A stretch of DNA of 64,000 bases, from the NCBI RefSeq assembly GCF_001431045.1, contig NZ_BCLE01000029.1, forward strand, positions 1 through 64,000, read 5' to 3'. Numbering within the stretch: the first letter of the stretch is position 1; every line of letters starts with the position of its first letter. Below the pieces are notes generated by a model. The model searched no databases and had not been told where the DNA came from. It saw only the letters and a list, made by a program, of their open reading frames with translations. Both the position numbers and the translations under genes were made by a program. Of the stretch, positions 54,213 to 63,306 are shown in pieces. Source of the stretch: Streptococcus orisasini. GTDB taxonomy: Bacteria > Bacillota > Bacilli > Lactobacillales > Streptococcaceae.

Positions 54213-57200
54213 TTAGCGAAAAAGCGTTTTCAGCGCATAATTGGCCAGTTTTTCTTCCAGCTCTGAGCTTTTGGCAACAAAATGACGGCTGCTTTGCAAG
54301 GTTTCTTTACTTTCTGCATAATGCAGCACAACTGGAATATTTCCGGGATAATCCGCCAAAATGGCAGAAACTTCCTTATCATAGTCATGATTTTGCAGCT
54401 TTATCCAAAACTTCTCCGTCAAAGCAGGCTCCAGCTGGTGCAAAATCATCTGCAGGCGCTGATCCCGCTCCTGAATTTTGCCGGTGAAATAATAGATTGT
54501 TTTCTCCGTTAGAATTTGTCTGTATTTCTGATAAGTTTCAGGAAAAAGAGTAATATCAAGCTTTTTCTTTGTATCGGTTACGCTGAGAAAAGCCATTTGC
54601 TCTCCTCTTGATTTTGTTCTAATAACCTTGACAGCATCGATTTGCGCAAGCAAAGTGACCTCGCTTCCCTCAGTCAGATCGCTTAGAGCCACCAAGTTTT
54701 TCGCTGATTGCTTAGCAATTTCAATCAGCGGATGAGGGCTGATACCTGCACCGATAATATCTTGCTCCAGCTGATACTTTTCTGCATTAGTGTAATCTTC
54801 TTCTTCCAACCAGCTGTAAAAAGAATCTGCAAACAAACTCCCCAGCTCATTGACAAAGGTAAAGAGATGTTCTAAGTTCACAACAATTTTTTTGCGATTC
54901 TTTTCAAACTGATCAAAAAGACCAACTTGAACCAAAGGAGTTATGATTTCAGCCTTCTGATATTTTTCCGGCATTCTGGTTAGAAAGTCTTCTACACTTG
55001 AAAAAGGACGGTTTTCAATAATCCAATAGGCAAAATCACGCGCTAATCCTTTGATATTTTTCATACCTAAGTAAATCTGATCGTGACTTATTTTATCAGA
55101 ATAAGGAATCGTATTGATAGAGAGTTTTCCTACCTTAAAACCAGCTTCCAGCGCATTATCAAGATAATCACTGCTGGAATAATTTAACATAATATCAAAG
55201 AAAACTGCTGGATAATGTGCCTTAAAATAAGCCATCTGGAAAGCCAGAGCTGAGTAGGCATAGGCATGACTTCTGTTAAAGCCGTAGCCTGCAAACTTAG
55301 CCATTCTGGCAAATAAGTCCTTAGCTACCTTAGAGTTTCGCCCTAGCTGCTCGGCTCCTGACAAAAAGTCTTCTTCCATTTTTTGCATTTCAAGGGCATT
55401 CTTTTTGGACATGGCCCGGCGCAGCAAGTCGGCCTTGCCCAGTGTGAAGCCTGCAAATACCTGAGCAATCTGCATTACCTGCTCTTGATACAGCATAATA
55501 CCGTACGTTGACTCTAAAATGGGAGCAACCGCAGGATCAATCAAATCCACTTCTTCCTGACCGTACTTACGCCGAATAAAGTTCTCTGTATAATCGCTGG
55601 CACCGGGGCGGTTAAGACTGGTGGTTGCAACCACTTCTTCAAATCGCGATGGCTTAATGCGTTTTAATAGATTAATAGCTCCTGCAGCTTCAAACTGAAA
55701 AATACCTTTTGTATTACCAGCAGCAAAGAGGGCCAACGTTTCTTTGTCTTCCAAATCAATAGATTTAATATCAATAACCTGACCATACTCCTGCGCCGCC
55801 TTCTCCTGCATTTTTTGGATAAAGGTCAAATTTCTAAGGCCAAGAAAATCCATTTTCAACAGTCCATTAGCTTCAACCGCCGGAGCATCATACTGGGTAA
55901 TCATCATTTCCTCTCCTGCTTTAAGAGGAATGTGGTCAGTTAGATTATCATCACTCATGACGATTCCAGCCGCATGGATAGAGGTCTGACGAGGCTTTCC
56001 TTCTATTTTTCGGGCAATGGCAAAGGCTCGCTGATATTCTGTTTTACTGTTAATAATCTGACGAAAGGCAATATTTTTTTCATAAACACTGGTCAAAGTG
56101 TCACGAAAACTGATTTTTTTAGTAATGTTGCTGAGTTCGTATTCTGTTGCCCCAAAACGCTTAAAGACATCTCGGATGGCCTGTCTGGCTCCAAAGGTTG
56201 AAAAGGTAACAATTTGGGCAGAATGAGTCGAACCATAGCGGTCACGGACATAGCGAAGAAACTCACTGCGATAAATATCGGGCAAATCGATATCAATATC
56301 CGGCATGCTATAGCGTTCTTCGTTGAGAAAACGCTCAAAAAGCAGATCATTTTTTACAGGATCAATTCCAGTAATATCTAGGGCAAAAGCCACCAGACTG
56401 CCTGCTGCAGAGCCCCGTCCCATACCCATATAATAATTTTGGGAACGGCCAAAACGCAGCAAATCCCAAACAATCAAAAAATAATCATCAAATCCCATCT
56501 TATGAATGACATTTAATTCATCTATCAAGCGTTCCTGATAACTGCCGCTTAAAAGATTTTTAGTTTTCAGTCCCTGCTGCGCTAATTCTTTTAGTTCTTC
56601 AGCAGCAGGCTTATGGCGATTAAAGCGCGGCAGTTTCAAATCAGTATTAAACTGATAGGAAACTGAAGTCACAAGCTCTTCTAAATTTGGGAGGCTTTCT
56701 GGAAAACGTTCTGCAAAAACGGCTTCCAGCTCCTGTTCAGGCAAAAGGTACTGATTTTTAGCGATGGGGGCTACATCTCTTAAAGGAAGATTGTCCCTGA
56801 TAGCATGTAAGATTTGAAGGGTTTCCGTTTCAGCATTTTCATAATAGCGCACAGTATAAAGAGGCAGGAGTTTATGTGTGAAATTCAGCTGCGGCGTATC
56901 CGGCCTAACACCAATATAGAAAGGAACAGACAGTTCAATATTTTCGATCCCCTCAAAGTAAGGAATAACAACCGCAACACCCTCCATAAATTCTTCGATA
57001 TCAGAAAACAGCTGGTGGTCAGTCATCTTAGCCGTTGAAATTTTAAGCAGATTCTGATAGCCAATCGTATTTTGAGCAATAAAACACATAGTCACCTGCT
57101 CATCACCTAGCATTAAATCTGTTTCAAGCCCTAAAATCGGCACCAAATTTTCCTGCTGAGCTGCTTTGATAAAATGAAAGGCAGCATAGAGATTGTCCCT

Positions 57201-57317
57201 GTCCATAATACCAATATGTGAATACCCCAGCTCTTTAGCCTTTTTGATGTAAGACTTTAAGTCAATCAAACTATCCATAAAACTATAAACGGTTTTAGTA
57301 TCTAATTGTGCAAACAT
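54213..57317 (-). CDS. dnaE: DNA polymerase III alpha subunit DnaE
   Basis: This 1034-residue polymerase is the DnaE of Gram-positive bacteria, which extends primers, especially on the lagging strand, beside PolC. An N-terminal PHP domain (about 1-210) is degenerate at its metal ligands. The polymerase core has GRGSAAGSLVAF (300-311) and catalytic PDIDIDLPD (339-347). The helix-hairpin-helix and C-terminal OB domain (VTLLAQIDAVKVIRTKSRGE) follow. Length is typical, shorter than proteobacterial DnaE. It lies directly upstream of pfkA. Confidence 0.96.
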   Translation of the reverse strand: MFAQLDTKTVYSFMDSLIDLKSYIKKAKELGYSHIGIMDRDNLYAAFHFIKAAQQENLVPILGLETDLMLGDEQVTMCFIAQNTIGYQNLLKISTAKMTDHQLFSDIEEFMEGVAVVIPYFEGIENIELSVPFYIGVRPDTPQLNFTHKLLPLYTVRYYENAETETLQILHAIRDNLPLRDVAPIAKNQYLLPEQELEAVFAERFPESLPNLEELVTSVSYQFNTDLKLPRFNRHKPAAEELKELAQQGLKTKNLLSGSYQERLIDELNVIHKMGFDDYFLIVWDLLRFGRSQNYYMGMGRGSAAGSLVAFALDITGIDPVKNDLLFERFLNEERYSMPDIDIDLPDIYRSEFLRYVRDRYGSTHSAQIVTFSTFGARQAIRDVFKRFGATEYELSNITKKISFRDTLTSVYEKNIAFRQIINSKTEYQRAFAIARKIEGKPRQTSIHAAGIVMSDDNLTDHIPLKAGEEMMITQYDAPAVEANGLLKMDFLGLRNLTFIQKMQEKAAQEYGQVIDIKSIDLEDKETLALFAAGNTKGIFQFEAAGAINLLKRIKPSRFEEVVATTSLNRPGASDYTENFIRRKYGQEEVDLIDPAVAPILESTYGIMLYQEQVMQIAQVFAGFTLGKADLLRRAMSKKNALEMQKMEEDFLSGAEQLGRNSKVAKDLFARMAKFAGYGFNRSHAYAYSALAFQMAYFKAHYPAVFFDIMLNYSSSDYLDNALEAGFKVGKLSINTIPYSDKISHDQIYLGMKNIKGLARDFAYWIIENRPFSSVEDFLTRMPEKYQKAEIITPLVQVGLFDQFEKNRKKIVVNLEHLFTFVNELGSLFADSFYSWLEEEDYTNAEKYQLEQDIIGAGISPHPLIEIAKQSAKNLVALSDLTEGSEVTLLAQIDAVKVIRTKSRGEQMAFLSVTDTKKKLDITLFPETYQKYRQILTEKTIYYFTGKIQERDQRLQMILHQLEPALTEKFWIKLQNHDYDKEVSAILADYPGNIPVVLHYAESKETLQSSRHFVAKSSELEEKLANYALKTLFR

Positions 57318-57427
57318 GGCCTTCTCCTTAAAATCCTCTTGCCTTCTATTATACTATAAATAGCCATAATTCTCTGCTAATCTTTTACAGCTTTATATAG
57401 TCTCATCTAGTATTCCTAAATTACCTC

Positions 57428-57470
57428 TTGACATTATTTTGTTATAATTGTATTATATATATAACACAAT
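57428..57470 (+). promoter_or_regulatory. Promoter and operator of the YtrA-type operon
   Basis: TTGACA (57428-57433) and TATTAT (57451-57456) are separated by 17 bases. A 24-base inverted repeat, 57447-57470 (ATTGTATTATAT against ATATAACACAAT, one mismatch), covers the -10. It has the GTnTTA...TAACAC form of YtrA-family operators, so the GntR protein probably represses its own operon. Confidence 0.8.
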
Positions 57471-57494
57471 TATACATTTAGAAGGGAGTTAAAG

Positions 57495-57866
57495 ATGGCT
57501 TGGAAATTTAACGAAAAATCACCCATCTATCTTCAGATTGCTAATCATATTAAAATGCAGATTATCAGTCAAGAAATTAAGCCTGGTCAGCAGCTTCCCA
57601 CTGTCAGAGACTTGGCTGAGGAAGCTGGTGTTAACCCCAATACTATGCAACGAGCCTTTACGTCGCTAGAACAAGAAGAAATGGTTTTTTCCGTCAGGAC
57701 TTCTGGACGTTTTGTAACAGAAAATCTGCAACTTATTGAGGAAGAACGCAGTAAATTGGCCCAGTTAGAGCTCAAAAATTTTATTGATAAGATGACTAAA
57801 ATCGGCTTTAGCAAAGATAGCCTCACAGCAATACTAGACCAATACATAAAAGGAGAGTCACAATGA
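57495..57866 (+). CDS. GntR-family regulator, YtrA subfamily
   Basis: This 123-residue repressor has a winged helix (IYLQIANHIKMQII, LPTVRDLAEEAGVNPNTMQRAF, about 11-60) and only a short helical C terminus, which defines the YtrA subfamily. Such proteins control adjacent ABC transporters and often respond to cell-wall antibiotics. Its ATG follows GAAGGGAG, and it overlaps the ATPase gene by 4 bases. Confidence 0.9.
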   Translation: MAWKFNEKSPIYLQIANHIKMQIISQEIKPGQQLPTVRDLAEEAGVNPNTMQRAFTSLEQEEMVFSVRTSGRFVTENLQLIEEERSKLAQLELKNFIDKMTKIGFSKDSLTAILDQYIKGESQ

Positions 57867-58570
57867 CAGAACAACTGCCCCTACTACAATTACATCACGT
57901 TACTAAAAAATTCGGGAAAAAAACAGCCCTTGATGATATTTCTATAAAACTGCCAAAAGGAAAAATCATTGGCTTACTGGGACCAAACGGAAGCGGTAAG
58001 ACAACACTGATTAAAATGGCTAACGGACTGCTGCAGCCCACTACAGGTGACATTGTAATCAACGGGTTGAGACCTTGTCCTGAAACAAAGGCATTGATTT
58101 CCTACCTCCCGGATACGACTTATCTCAGTGATAAGATGCGGGTTTGCGATATCTTGCGCTTATTTGAAGATTTTTACAACGATTTTGATAGGCAGAAAGC
58201 TGAACAGTTATTAGAAGATTTGGCTATTGCTCAGAATGAAAAGTTAAAGAATCTCTCTAAAGGAAATAAAGAAAAGGTACAGCTGATTCTGGTTATGAGC
58301 CGTAAAGCTCAGCTCTACATTCTAGACGAGCCCATCGGCGGTGTTGACCCTGCTGCCCGCGATTATATTTTAAAGACTATTATTGGCAATTACTCAGAAG
58401 ATGCCTCTGTTCTCATTTCAACTCACTTGATTGCTGATATTGAACAAATTTTAGATGAAGTCATTTTTATCAATCAAGGAAAAATTACTTTACAGGAAAC
58501 AGTTGATGATTTACGTGAGCAATATACACAATCGATTGACCAGATCTTTAGAGAACAATTCAAAGCTTAG
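57863..58570 (+). CDS. ABC transporter ATPase of the YtrA-type operon
   Basis: This 235-residue ATPase has Walker A GPNGSGKTT, Walker B LYILDEPIGGVDP and H-loop STHLIADIE. The signature is unusual (LSKGNKEKVQL in place of LSGGQ), as in YtrB/EcsA-like exporters. The ATG overlaps the repressor stop (ATGA) after AAAGGAG. It probably works with the following membrane protein in drug or peptide defence; the substrate is unknown. Confidence 0.88.
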   Translation: MTEQLPLLQLHHVTKKFGKKTALDDISIKLPKGKIIGLLGPNGSGKTTLIKMANGLLQPTTGDIVINGLRPCPETKALISYLPDTTYLSDKMRVCDILRLFEDFYNDFDRQKAEQLLEDLAIAQNEKLKNLSKGNKEKVQLILVMSRKAQLYILDEPIGGVDPAARDYILKTIIGNYSEDASVLISTHLIADIEQILDEVIFINQGKITLQETVDDLREQYTQSIDQIFREQFKA

Positions 58571-58579
58571 GAGGATAAT

Positions 58580-59374
58580 ATGTTTGGAAAACTATTAAAA
58601 TATGAATTTAAATCAGTCGGAGCTTGGTTTTTTGGCTTATATGGACTAGCTATTGCTATTTCTTTCGTTATGGGGCTTTGGATTAATCATAATATTGGAC
58701 TTGAAAAGCATAGTACTTTTAATTCTAATGCTCAGGAAATTTTGCTTCTTATCTTATCAAGTTCTCTGGTAGCTATTTTTATCGCCATTCTTATTGCTAC
58801 TTTATTAATTATTATCCGCCGTTTTTACAACAATATTTTCGGTAGAGAGGGCTATTTAACTTTAACTCTGCCGGTGTCAACTCATAAAACTATCTTAGCT
58901 AAATTACTAACAGGTTTTGTTTGGACTTTTTGCAGCAGCTTGGTTTTCTTTATCAGCGTTTTATTGCTGTCTCTTCCAACTATTAATCGAATAAATGCCA
59001 CATATTTAGCAGAAATAGCCAAAAATCTTGAAAAGTTTGTTTTTTCCTCAGAATTTATATTATTTATTTTGCTTCTTATCGTAGGAGTCCTTACTAGCAT
59101 TTTAGAAATTTATTTGGCTATCTCCCTAGGGCAACTCTTTCAAGATTACCGTGGCTTGCTGGCCTTCGTCTTTTATTTCCTCATCAATTTTATCCGCAGC
59201 GTTATAGCTATTGTAATGCAAGGCTATGGAAATGATATTTTTGATGTTCTGTTTGTCAATAGTTACGGAAGCAATTATTCTTTGACCCTAAGCATTATTG
59301 TTACTTCTATATATGGCCTAATCTTCTATTTTGGAACACACTACATTATTAAAAATAAATTGAATATACAATAA
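58580..59374 (+). CDS. ABC transporter membrane protein
   Basis: This 264-residue protein has about six transmembrane segments and resembles ABC-2-type permeases of YtrC/D operons. GGAGG lies ahead of the ATG, 9 bases after the ATPase gene. It starts with MFGKLLKYEFKSVGAWF, a typical amphipathic N terminus. I cannot name the substrate. A strong terminator follows. Confidence 0.8.
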   Translation: MFGKLLKYEFKSVGAWFFGLYGLAIAISFVMGLWINHNIGLEKHSTFNSNAQEILLLILSSSLVAIFIAILIATLLIIIRRFYNNIFGREGYLTLTLPVSTHKTILAKLLTGFVWTFCSSLVFFISVLLLSLPTINRINATYLAEIAKNLEKFVFSSEFILFILLLIVGVLTSILEIYLAISLGQLFQDYRGLLAFVFYFLINFIRSVIAIVMQGYGNDIFDVLFVNSYGSNYSLTLSIIVTSIYGLIFYFGTHYIIKNKLNIQ

Positions 59375-59401
59375 GAGAGCTTACAGAATAGAAGAACAAA
59401 T

Positions 59402-59431
59402 GAGGCTGGAACAAGATACAGTTCCAGCCTC
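59402..59431. terminator. Bidirectional terminator between the YtrA-type operon and the lipoprotein gene
   Basis: GAGGCTGGAAC (59402-59412) pairs perfectly with GTTCCAGCCTC (59421-59431) around an 8-base loop. The genes on both sides converge on it. Confidence 0.85.
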
Positions 59432-59440
59432 TACTTATAT

Positions 59441-60055
59441 TTAATCCAATCCGTTTTGAAGTTTGGTTTTGAGAAGATCATTTTCAAAATACAATCTAAT
59501 GTCCGCTGAAGCAGCTTTCGTTTTTAATCCGCTGGTCCAGACGGCCTGAATTTCTTCCTTATCCGAGGAGACAGACTGAAAAAGTCCATCGGGTTCCCCT
59601 AATTGTTCAACTACCTGTTTGTAGTTGGTGCCTGTCTGTAATTTCTGGAAATCAGATTTAGTAATTTTTTCTCTTCGCTTAAAGGAAAAATTGGCAATAG
59701 AACGCGCCACTGTACTATTTTGATAAAGATGAACTTCTATTGAAGCTCCGTCTTTTTCCCAAGTATAGCTGTCCAAAACCACATCTCCCGCTGGTCTTTG
59801 CCCATGTTTATTGGGTTCACCAAACAGCTGTTTAAGCTCTTCCAAACTCGTTCCGCCCGTGAAGGTCTTTTTATCATGAGAGATCTTAATCTTATTAAAA
59901 TTTAAACGAAAATCTACGTTCTCCGTTTTCATCAGTGCCGGCTGATCAGAAGGCTTTGCTGTCTTTGGATGAGACTCTTTGGTCTGACAGCCCGACAATA
60001 CAAAACAAAACAGTAGCATTAAGCTTGCTAATAATACCTTTTTTATACTTTTCAT
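59441..60055 (-). CDS. Lipoprotein with two SmpA/BLIP-like repeats
   Basis: This 204-residue lipoprotein has signal peptide and lipobox VLSGC (Cys23). It contains two related units, FTGGTSLEELKQLFGEPNK (about residues 65-85) and LQTGTNYKQVVEQLGEPDG (about 135-155), the T-x(5)-V/L-x(3)-G-E-P pattern of SmpA/OmlA and BLIP-like small domains (DUF3862 group). Function unknown. It lies downstream of the tmRNA gene on the same strand. Confidence 0.82.
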   Translation of the reverse strand: MKSIKKVLLASLMLLFCFVLSGCQTKESHPKTAKPSDQPALMKTENVDFRLNFNKIKISHDKKTFTGGTSLEELKQLFGEPNKHGQRPAGDVVLDSYTWEKDGASIEVHLYQNSTVARSIANFSFKRREKITKSDFQKLQTGTNYKQVVEQLGEPDGLFQSVSSDKEEIQAVWTSGLKTKAASADIRLYFENDLLKTKLQNGLD

Positions 60056-60081
60056 TACAACCTAACTTTCTTTTAAACAAA

Positions 60082-60103
60082 AAAACGCTTATATAGGCGT
60101 TTT
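60082..60103 (-). terminator. tmRNA terminator
   Basis: AAAACGC pairs with GCGTTTT around an 8-base loop; on the minus strand TTTTTTT follows. It begins 6 bases after the tmRNA 3' end. Confidence 0.88.
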
Positions 60104-60109
60104 CATCCA

Positions 60110-60455
60110 TGGAGCCGGTGGGAGTCGAACCCACGTCCAAACACCTGCCAGCTTATTTGTCTACAACCATAGGCTATGTCTTAATTTAACTAAAAAAGGA
60201 CACATAGCTCAAGTTCTTCCTTAGCGAGTCTGTTATTCTCTTTTTAACCAGCCAGACAATGGTTAAACGTAGCTTGTTTAACATAAGACTTTCGCCGAAA
60301 CACAAGCAATCTCGTGAAAGTCACACAGGCTGTTTTTTAGGCAGCTACTGCGTAAGAATTTGTATTTTTTGCAGTTATATTTAACTGGCATTTTTACATC
60401 TGCCGATGAGTCGCAAAATAAGCCACATAATGCCTGTCGAATCCGTAACGACCCC
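60110..60455 (-). ncRNA. ssrA: tmRNA (SsrA)
   Basis: This 346-nt RNA frees stalled ribosomes. The 5' end GGGGUCGUUACGG pairs with the 3' end CCGGCUCCA, and a T-arm GGUUCGACUCCC is encoded. The tag frame runs from GCA at 60372 to TAA at 60337 and encodes AKNTNSYAVAA, the streptococcal proteolysis tag. The CCA end is encoded. The pseudoknot regions follow the tag. A TGCTATACT promoter element lies about 22 bases upstream. Confidence 0.97.
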
Positions 60456-60476
60456 AAAAGCATTATCCGTTAAAAT

Positions 60477-60485
60477 AGTATAGCA
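60477..60485 (-). promoter_or_regulatory. ssrA promoter (extended -10)
   Basis: TGCTATACT on the minus strand, 22 bases before the mature 5' end, giving a short precursor leader that would be trimmed. Confidence 0.55.
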
Positions 60486-60535
60486 AATTACGGAAAAAAT
60501 AGCAAAAAAATACCCCAATATGTTATTATATTATT

Positions 60536-61147
60536 ATGAAAATGAAATTAAGCAGACGTTATATAATGCTGCAAAAGACTATCCAGTTCTTAGGAATTTT
60601 AGCCTTGATTGCTTCAGTAATTTTAGTAATCTGGTTTTATAAATTGGGCATTCTAAATGATAGCAATGCCTTAAAAGATCTGGTTCACCGTCACAAAGTT
60701 TTAGGACCTCTAATCTTTATACTCGTTCAAATTTTTCAAATTGTTTTTCCCGTCATTCCGGGCGGCGTTACTACGGTTGCCGGATTCCTGATTTTCGATA
60801 CCTGGCTTGGTTTCATTTTAAATTACATTGGTATTATTATCGGTAGTGTTTTGCTTTTTCTTTTGGTCAAATGGCTTGGCCGCAAGTTTATCCTGCTGTT
60901 TATGAAAAGGGAAACTTTTGACAAATATGAGGCCAAGCTAGAAAGCGAAACCTATGAAAGACTGTTTATTTTTTGTATGCTATCGCCGGTTTCCCCAGCT
61001 GATATTATGGTCATGATTACCGGTTTAACCAGCATGAGTCTTAAACGGTTTACAACTATACTTCTCATTACTAAGCCCTTATCAATCATCTCCTACAGCT
61101 ATTTTTGGATTTACGGCAGTAAGTTCATAGAACATCTTTTTAAATAA
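60536..61147 (+). CDS. TVP38/TMEM64 (DedA-like) membrane protein
   Basis: This 203-residue protein has about five hydrophobic segments and the SNARE-associated/VTT domain signature region FPVIPGGVTTVAGFLIF...G.IIGSVLLF, with SPVSPADIMVMITG later. The family is linked to lipid scramblase-like activity; the role here is unknown. The start is uncertain: ATGs at 60536, 60542 and 60566 all lack a ribosome site, so a leaderless transcript or initiation at 60566 (MLQKTIQFLG) is possible. Confidence 0.8.
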   Translation: MKMKLSRRYIMLQKTIQFLGILALIASVILVIWFYKLGILNDSNALKDLVHRHKVLGPLIFILVQIFQIVFPVIPGGVTTVAGFLIFDTWLGFILNYIGIIIGSVLLFLLVKWLGRKFILLFMKRETFDKYEAKLESETYERLFIFCMLSPVSPADIMVMITGLTSMSLKRFTTILLITKPLSIISYSYFWIYGSKFIEHLFK

Positions 61148-61150
61148 ACA

Positions 61151-61211
61151 AAAAAGTTCTGTACCCCTTAGAGTAACAACTTAGCTACAAGGGACTACAG
61201 AACTTTTTTGG
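61151..61211 (+). terminator. Terminator of the TVP38 gene
   Basis: AAAAAAGTTCTGTA.CCCTT pairs with AAGGG..TACAGAACTTTTTT, a long stem with T-runs on both sides. Confidence 0.85.
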
Positions 61212-61235
61212 GGGTAAATTTGGGGCAAAAAAATA

Positions 61236-61263
61236 AAAACTCTTGATTTTCAAGGGTTTTTAT
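61236..61263 (-). terminator. tRNA-Arg terminator
   Basis: AAAAACTCTTG pairs with CAAGGGTTTTT (one mismatch) around ATTTT. On the minus strand it lies 12 bases after the tRNA and ends in TTTTT. Confidence 0.75.
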
Positions 61264-61274
61264 TTAGTTATTTA

Positions 61275-61347
61275 TCCACCTTGAGGGAATCGAACCCCCA
61301 TCTCAAGAACCGGAATCTTACGTGATATCCATTACACTAAAGGTGGA
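61275..61347 (-). tRNA. tRNA-Arg (anticodon CCG)
   Basis: A 73-nt cloverleaf on the minus strand. The acceptor TCCACCT/AGGTGGA has seven pairs. The anticodon loop TTCCGGT, between TAAGA and TCTTG, gives anticodon CCG, which reads the Arg codon CGG. The T-loop TTCGATT is normal. The CCA end is not encoded. Confidence 0.93.
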
Positions 61348-61428
61348 CAACACTGATAATTATACCATAGTTTTGCTAATTTGGCTGCATATTTAGCAAA
61401 TTTATTTTAGATATAAGCACCAATGTTT

Positions 61429-63306
61429 TTAATCCAGCTCCAAACCGCCCGTATAAAGGCGATAATAGGTGCCTTTTTGCTTCATCAACTCTTCATGATT
61501 GCCGCGTTCAATGATACGTCCGTGGTCCATAACCATAATAACATCGGAGTTCACAATGGTTGACAGACGGTGGGCAATGACAAAGACGGTGCGTCCTTCC
61601 ATCAATTTATCCATACCGTCTTGCACCATTTTTTCTGTTCTCGAATCAATTGAAGATGTTGCTTCATCAAGAATCAATACTGGTGCATTGGCCAAGGCTG
61701 CGCGAGCAATGGCGATTAACTGACGCTGGCCATTTGAAAGTCCAGCACCGTCACCAGTTAACATAGTATCATAACCCTGATCCAAGTGCTGTACAAAGGA
61801 ATCAACATTGGCAATCCGTGCTGCTTCAAGAATCTCTTCGCGGCTAGCATTTTCGCGCCCATAAGCAATATTTTCGGCAATGGTGCCTGTAAATAAGTGC
61901 GTGTCTTGCAGCACAATACCGAGTGACTTGCGCAATGCTTTTTTATCAATTAACTTAACATCAATACCGTCGTAAGTAATGGAACCTGACTGAATATCGT
62001 AAAAGCGGTTGATCAGGTTGGTAATCGTCGTCTTTCCGGCACCAGTTGCGCCAACAAAGGCCACTTTTTGCCCCCTATCAGCATAAAGATTGATATCATG
62101 AAGGATCTGACTTTTGCCATCATATGAAAAATCAACTTGATCAAAGACAACATTTCCGACTAATTTGACCAGCTCAGCATCTCCATTAGGACGCGGATGT
62201 TTCCAAGCCCAAAGATTGGTCGCTTCAGATGTCTCAACCATTTGACCATCAACGACTTCGTAATTAACCAGAGTGACCTTTCCTTCGTTGACCTCTGGTT
62301 TTTCATCCAAAAGATCAAAGATACGATCGGCACCTGCCAGAGCCATCAAAACAAAGTTTAACTGCTGAGAAACCTGAGCAATCGGTCCGGTAAATGAGCG
62401 ATTTAGTTGCAAGAAGGCCATGAGACCACCAATTGTCAAGCCACCCACACCACCGACAGTGAAACTTCCACCGACAATAGCTGTTAAAACAAAAGAGACA
62501 TTTCCCAAATTACCAAGAATAGGCATCAAAACATTGGCATAGGCATTAGCTCGGTAAGAAGATAAAAACAGCTGCTCATTGATTCCATTAAAGGCTTCAA
62601 TACTTTCCTTTTCGTGTACAAAAACCTTAACAACCTTTTGCCCAGCCATCATTTCTTCAATAAAGCCATTTTCAATCCCTAGATTTTTTTGCTGTTCGCC
62701 AAAATAGCGTCCCGATCTGGCTGATATTGTCTTAATAACAGCAACCATAACAGCCAACATCACCAATACCACCAAGAAAAGTAAGGGACTGACACGAAGC
62801 ATTGACACAATCACTCCCAAAATGGTGAAAGCTGAGGATAAGAGCTGAGGAATAGATTGTTCAATAGCCTGACGCAAGGTATCAATATCATTGGTATAGA
62901 CTGACATAATGTCCCCATGCTGGTGCGTATCAAAATATTTGACTGGCAGGGTTTGCATGCGGGCAAATAATTGATCACGCAGCGAACGAAGAGTATCTTG
63001 CGATACAGTTGCCATAATCAAAGAAAAACTATAGTTGGCAATAACACCGACAATACAGAAGGCTCCAACACCAGTCAAAAAGTTCAAGAGAGGCCTGAAA
63101 TCATGGCTGTTACTCTTAACCATCGGTGTGATATAATCATCAACCAGAGACTGGATAGATGCTGTTAGATTGACAGTCGCCAAAGAAGCAATGATAATCA
63201 AAACAAAGGAAATAATGAGCTGAAGCTTATATTCTCTCCACATGAAGGCCAAAAGACGTCCAATAGAAGACCAGTTATTTTTTTTCCTAAATCCCTTATT
63301 TGTCAT
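61429..63306 (-). CDS. Heterodimeric ABC multidrug exporter subunit, LmrD type
   Basis: This 625-residue half-transporter has an N-terminal six-helix exporter domain (about 1-340) and a C-terminal ATPase: Walker A GATGAGKTT, Walker B VLILDEATSSID with a normal catalytic Glu, and H-loop IAHRLST. The signature reads LSNGQRQ rather than LSGGQ. An insertion of about 40 residues precedes the ATPase. The ATG at 63306 is chosen after GGGAGGTG; it overlaps the partner's stop by 11 bases. Partner and degenerate motifs match the LmrCD/BmrCD/PatAB class. Confidence 0.9.
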   Translation of the reverse strand: MTNKGFRKKNNWSSIGRLLAFMWREYKLQLIISFVLIIIASLATVNLTASIQSLVDDYITPMVKSNSHDFRPLLNFLTGVGAFCIVGVIANYSFSLIMATVSQDTLRSLRDQLFARMQTLPVKYFDTHQHGDIMSVYTNDIDTLRQAIEQSIPQLLSSAFTILGVIVSMLRVSPLLFLVVLVMLAVMVAVIKTISARSGRYFGEQQKNLGIENGFIEEMMAGQKVVKVFVHEKESIEAFNGINEQLFLSSYRANAYANVLMPILGNLGNVSFVLTAIVGGSFTVGGVGGLTIGGLMAFLQLNRSFTGPIAQVSQQLNFVLMALAGADRIFDLLDEKPEVNEGKVTLVNYEVVDGQMVETSEATNLWAWKHPRPNGDAELVKLVGNVVFDQVDFSYDGKSQILHDINLYADRGQKVAFVGATGAGKTTITNLINRFYDIQSGSITYDGIDVKLIDKKALRKSLGIVLQDTHLFTGTIAENIAYGRENASREEILEAARIANVDSFVQHLDQGYDTMLTGDGAGLSNGQRQLIAIARAALANAPVLILDEATSSIDSRTEKMVQDGMDKLMEGRTVFVIAHRLSTIVNSDVIMVMDHGRIIERGNHEELMKQKGTYYRLYTGGLELD

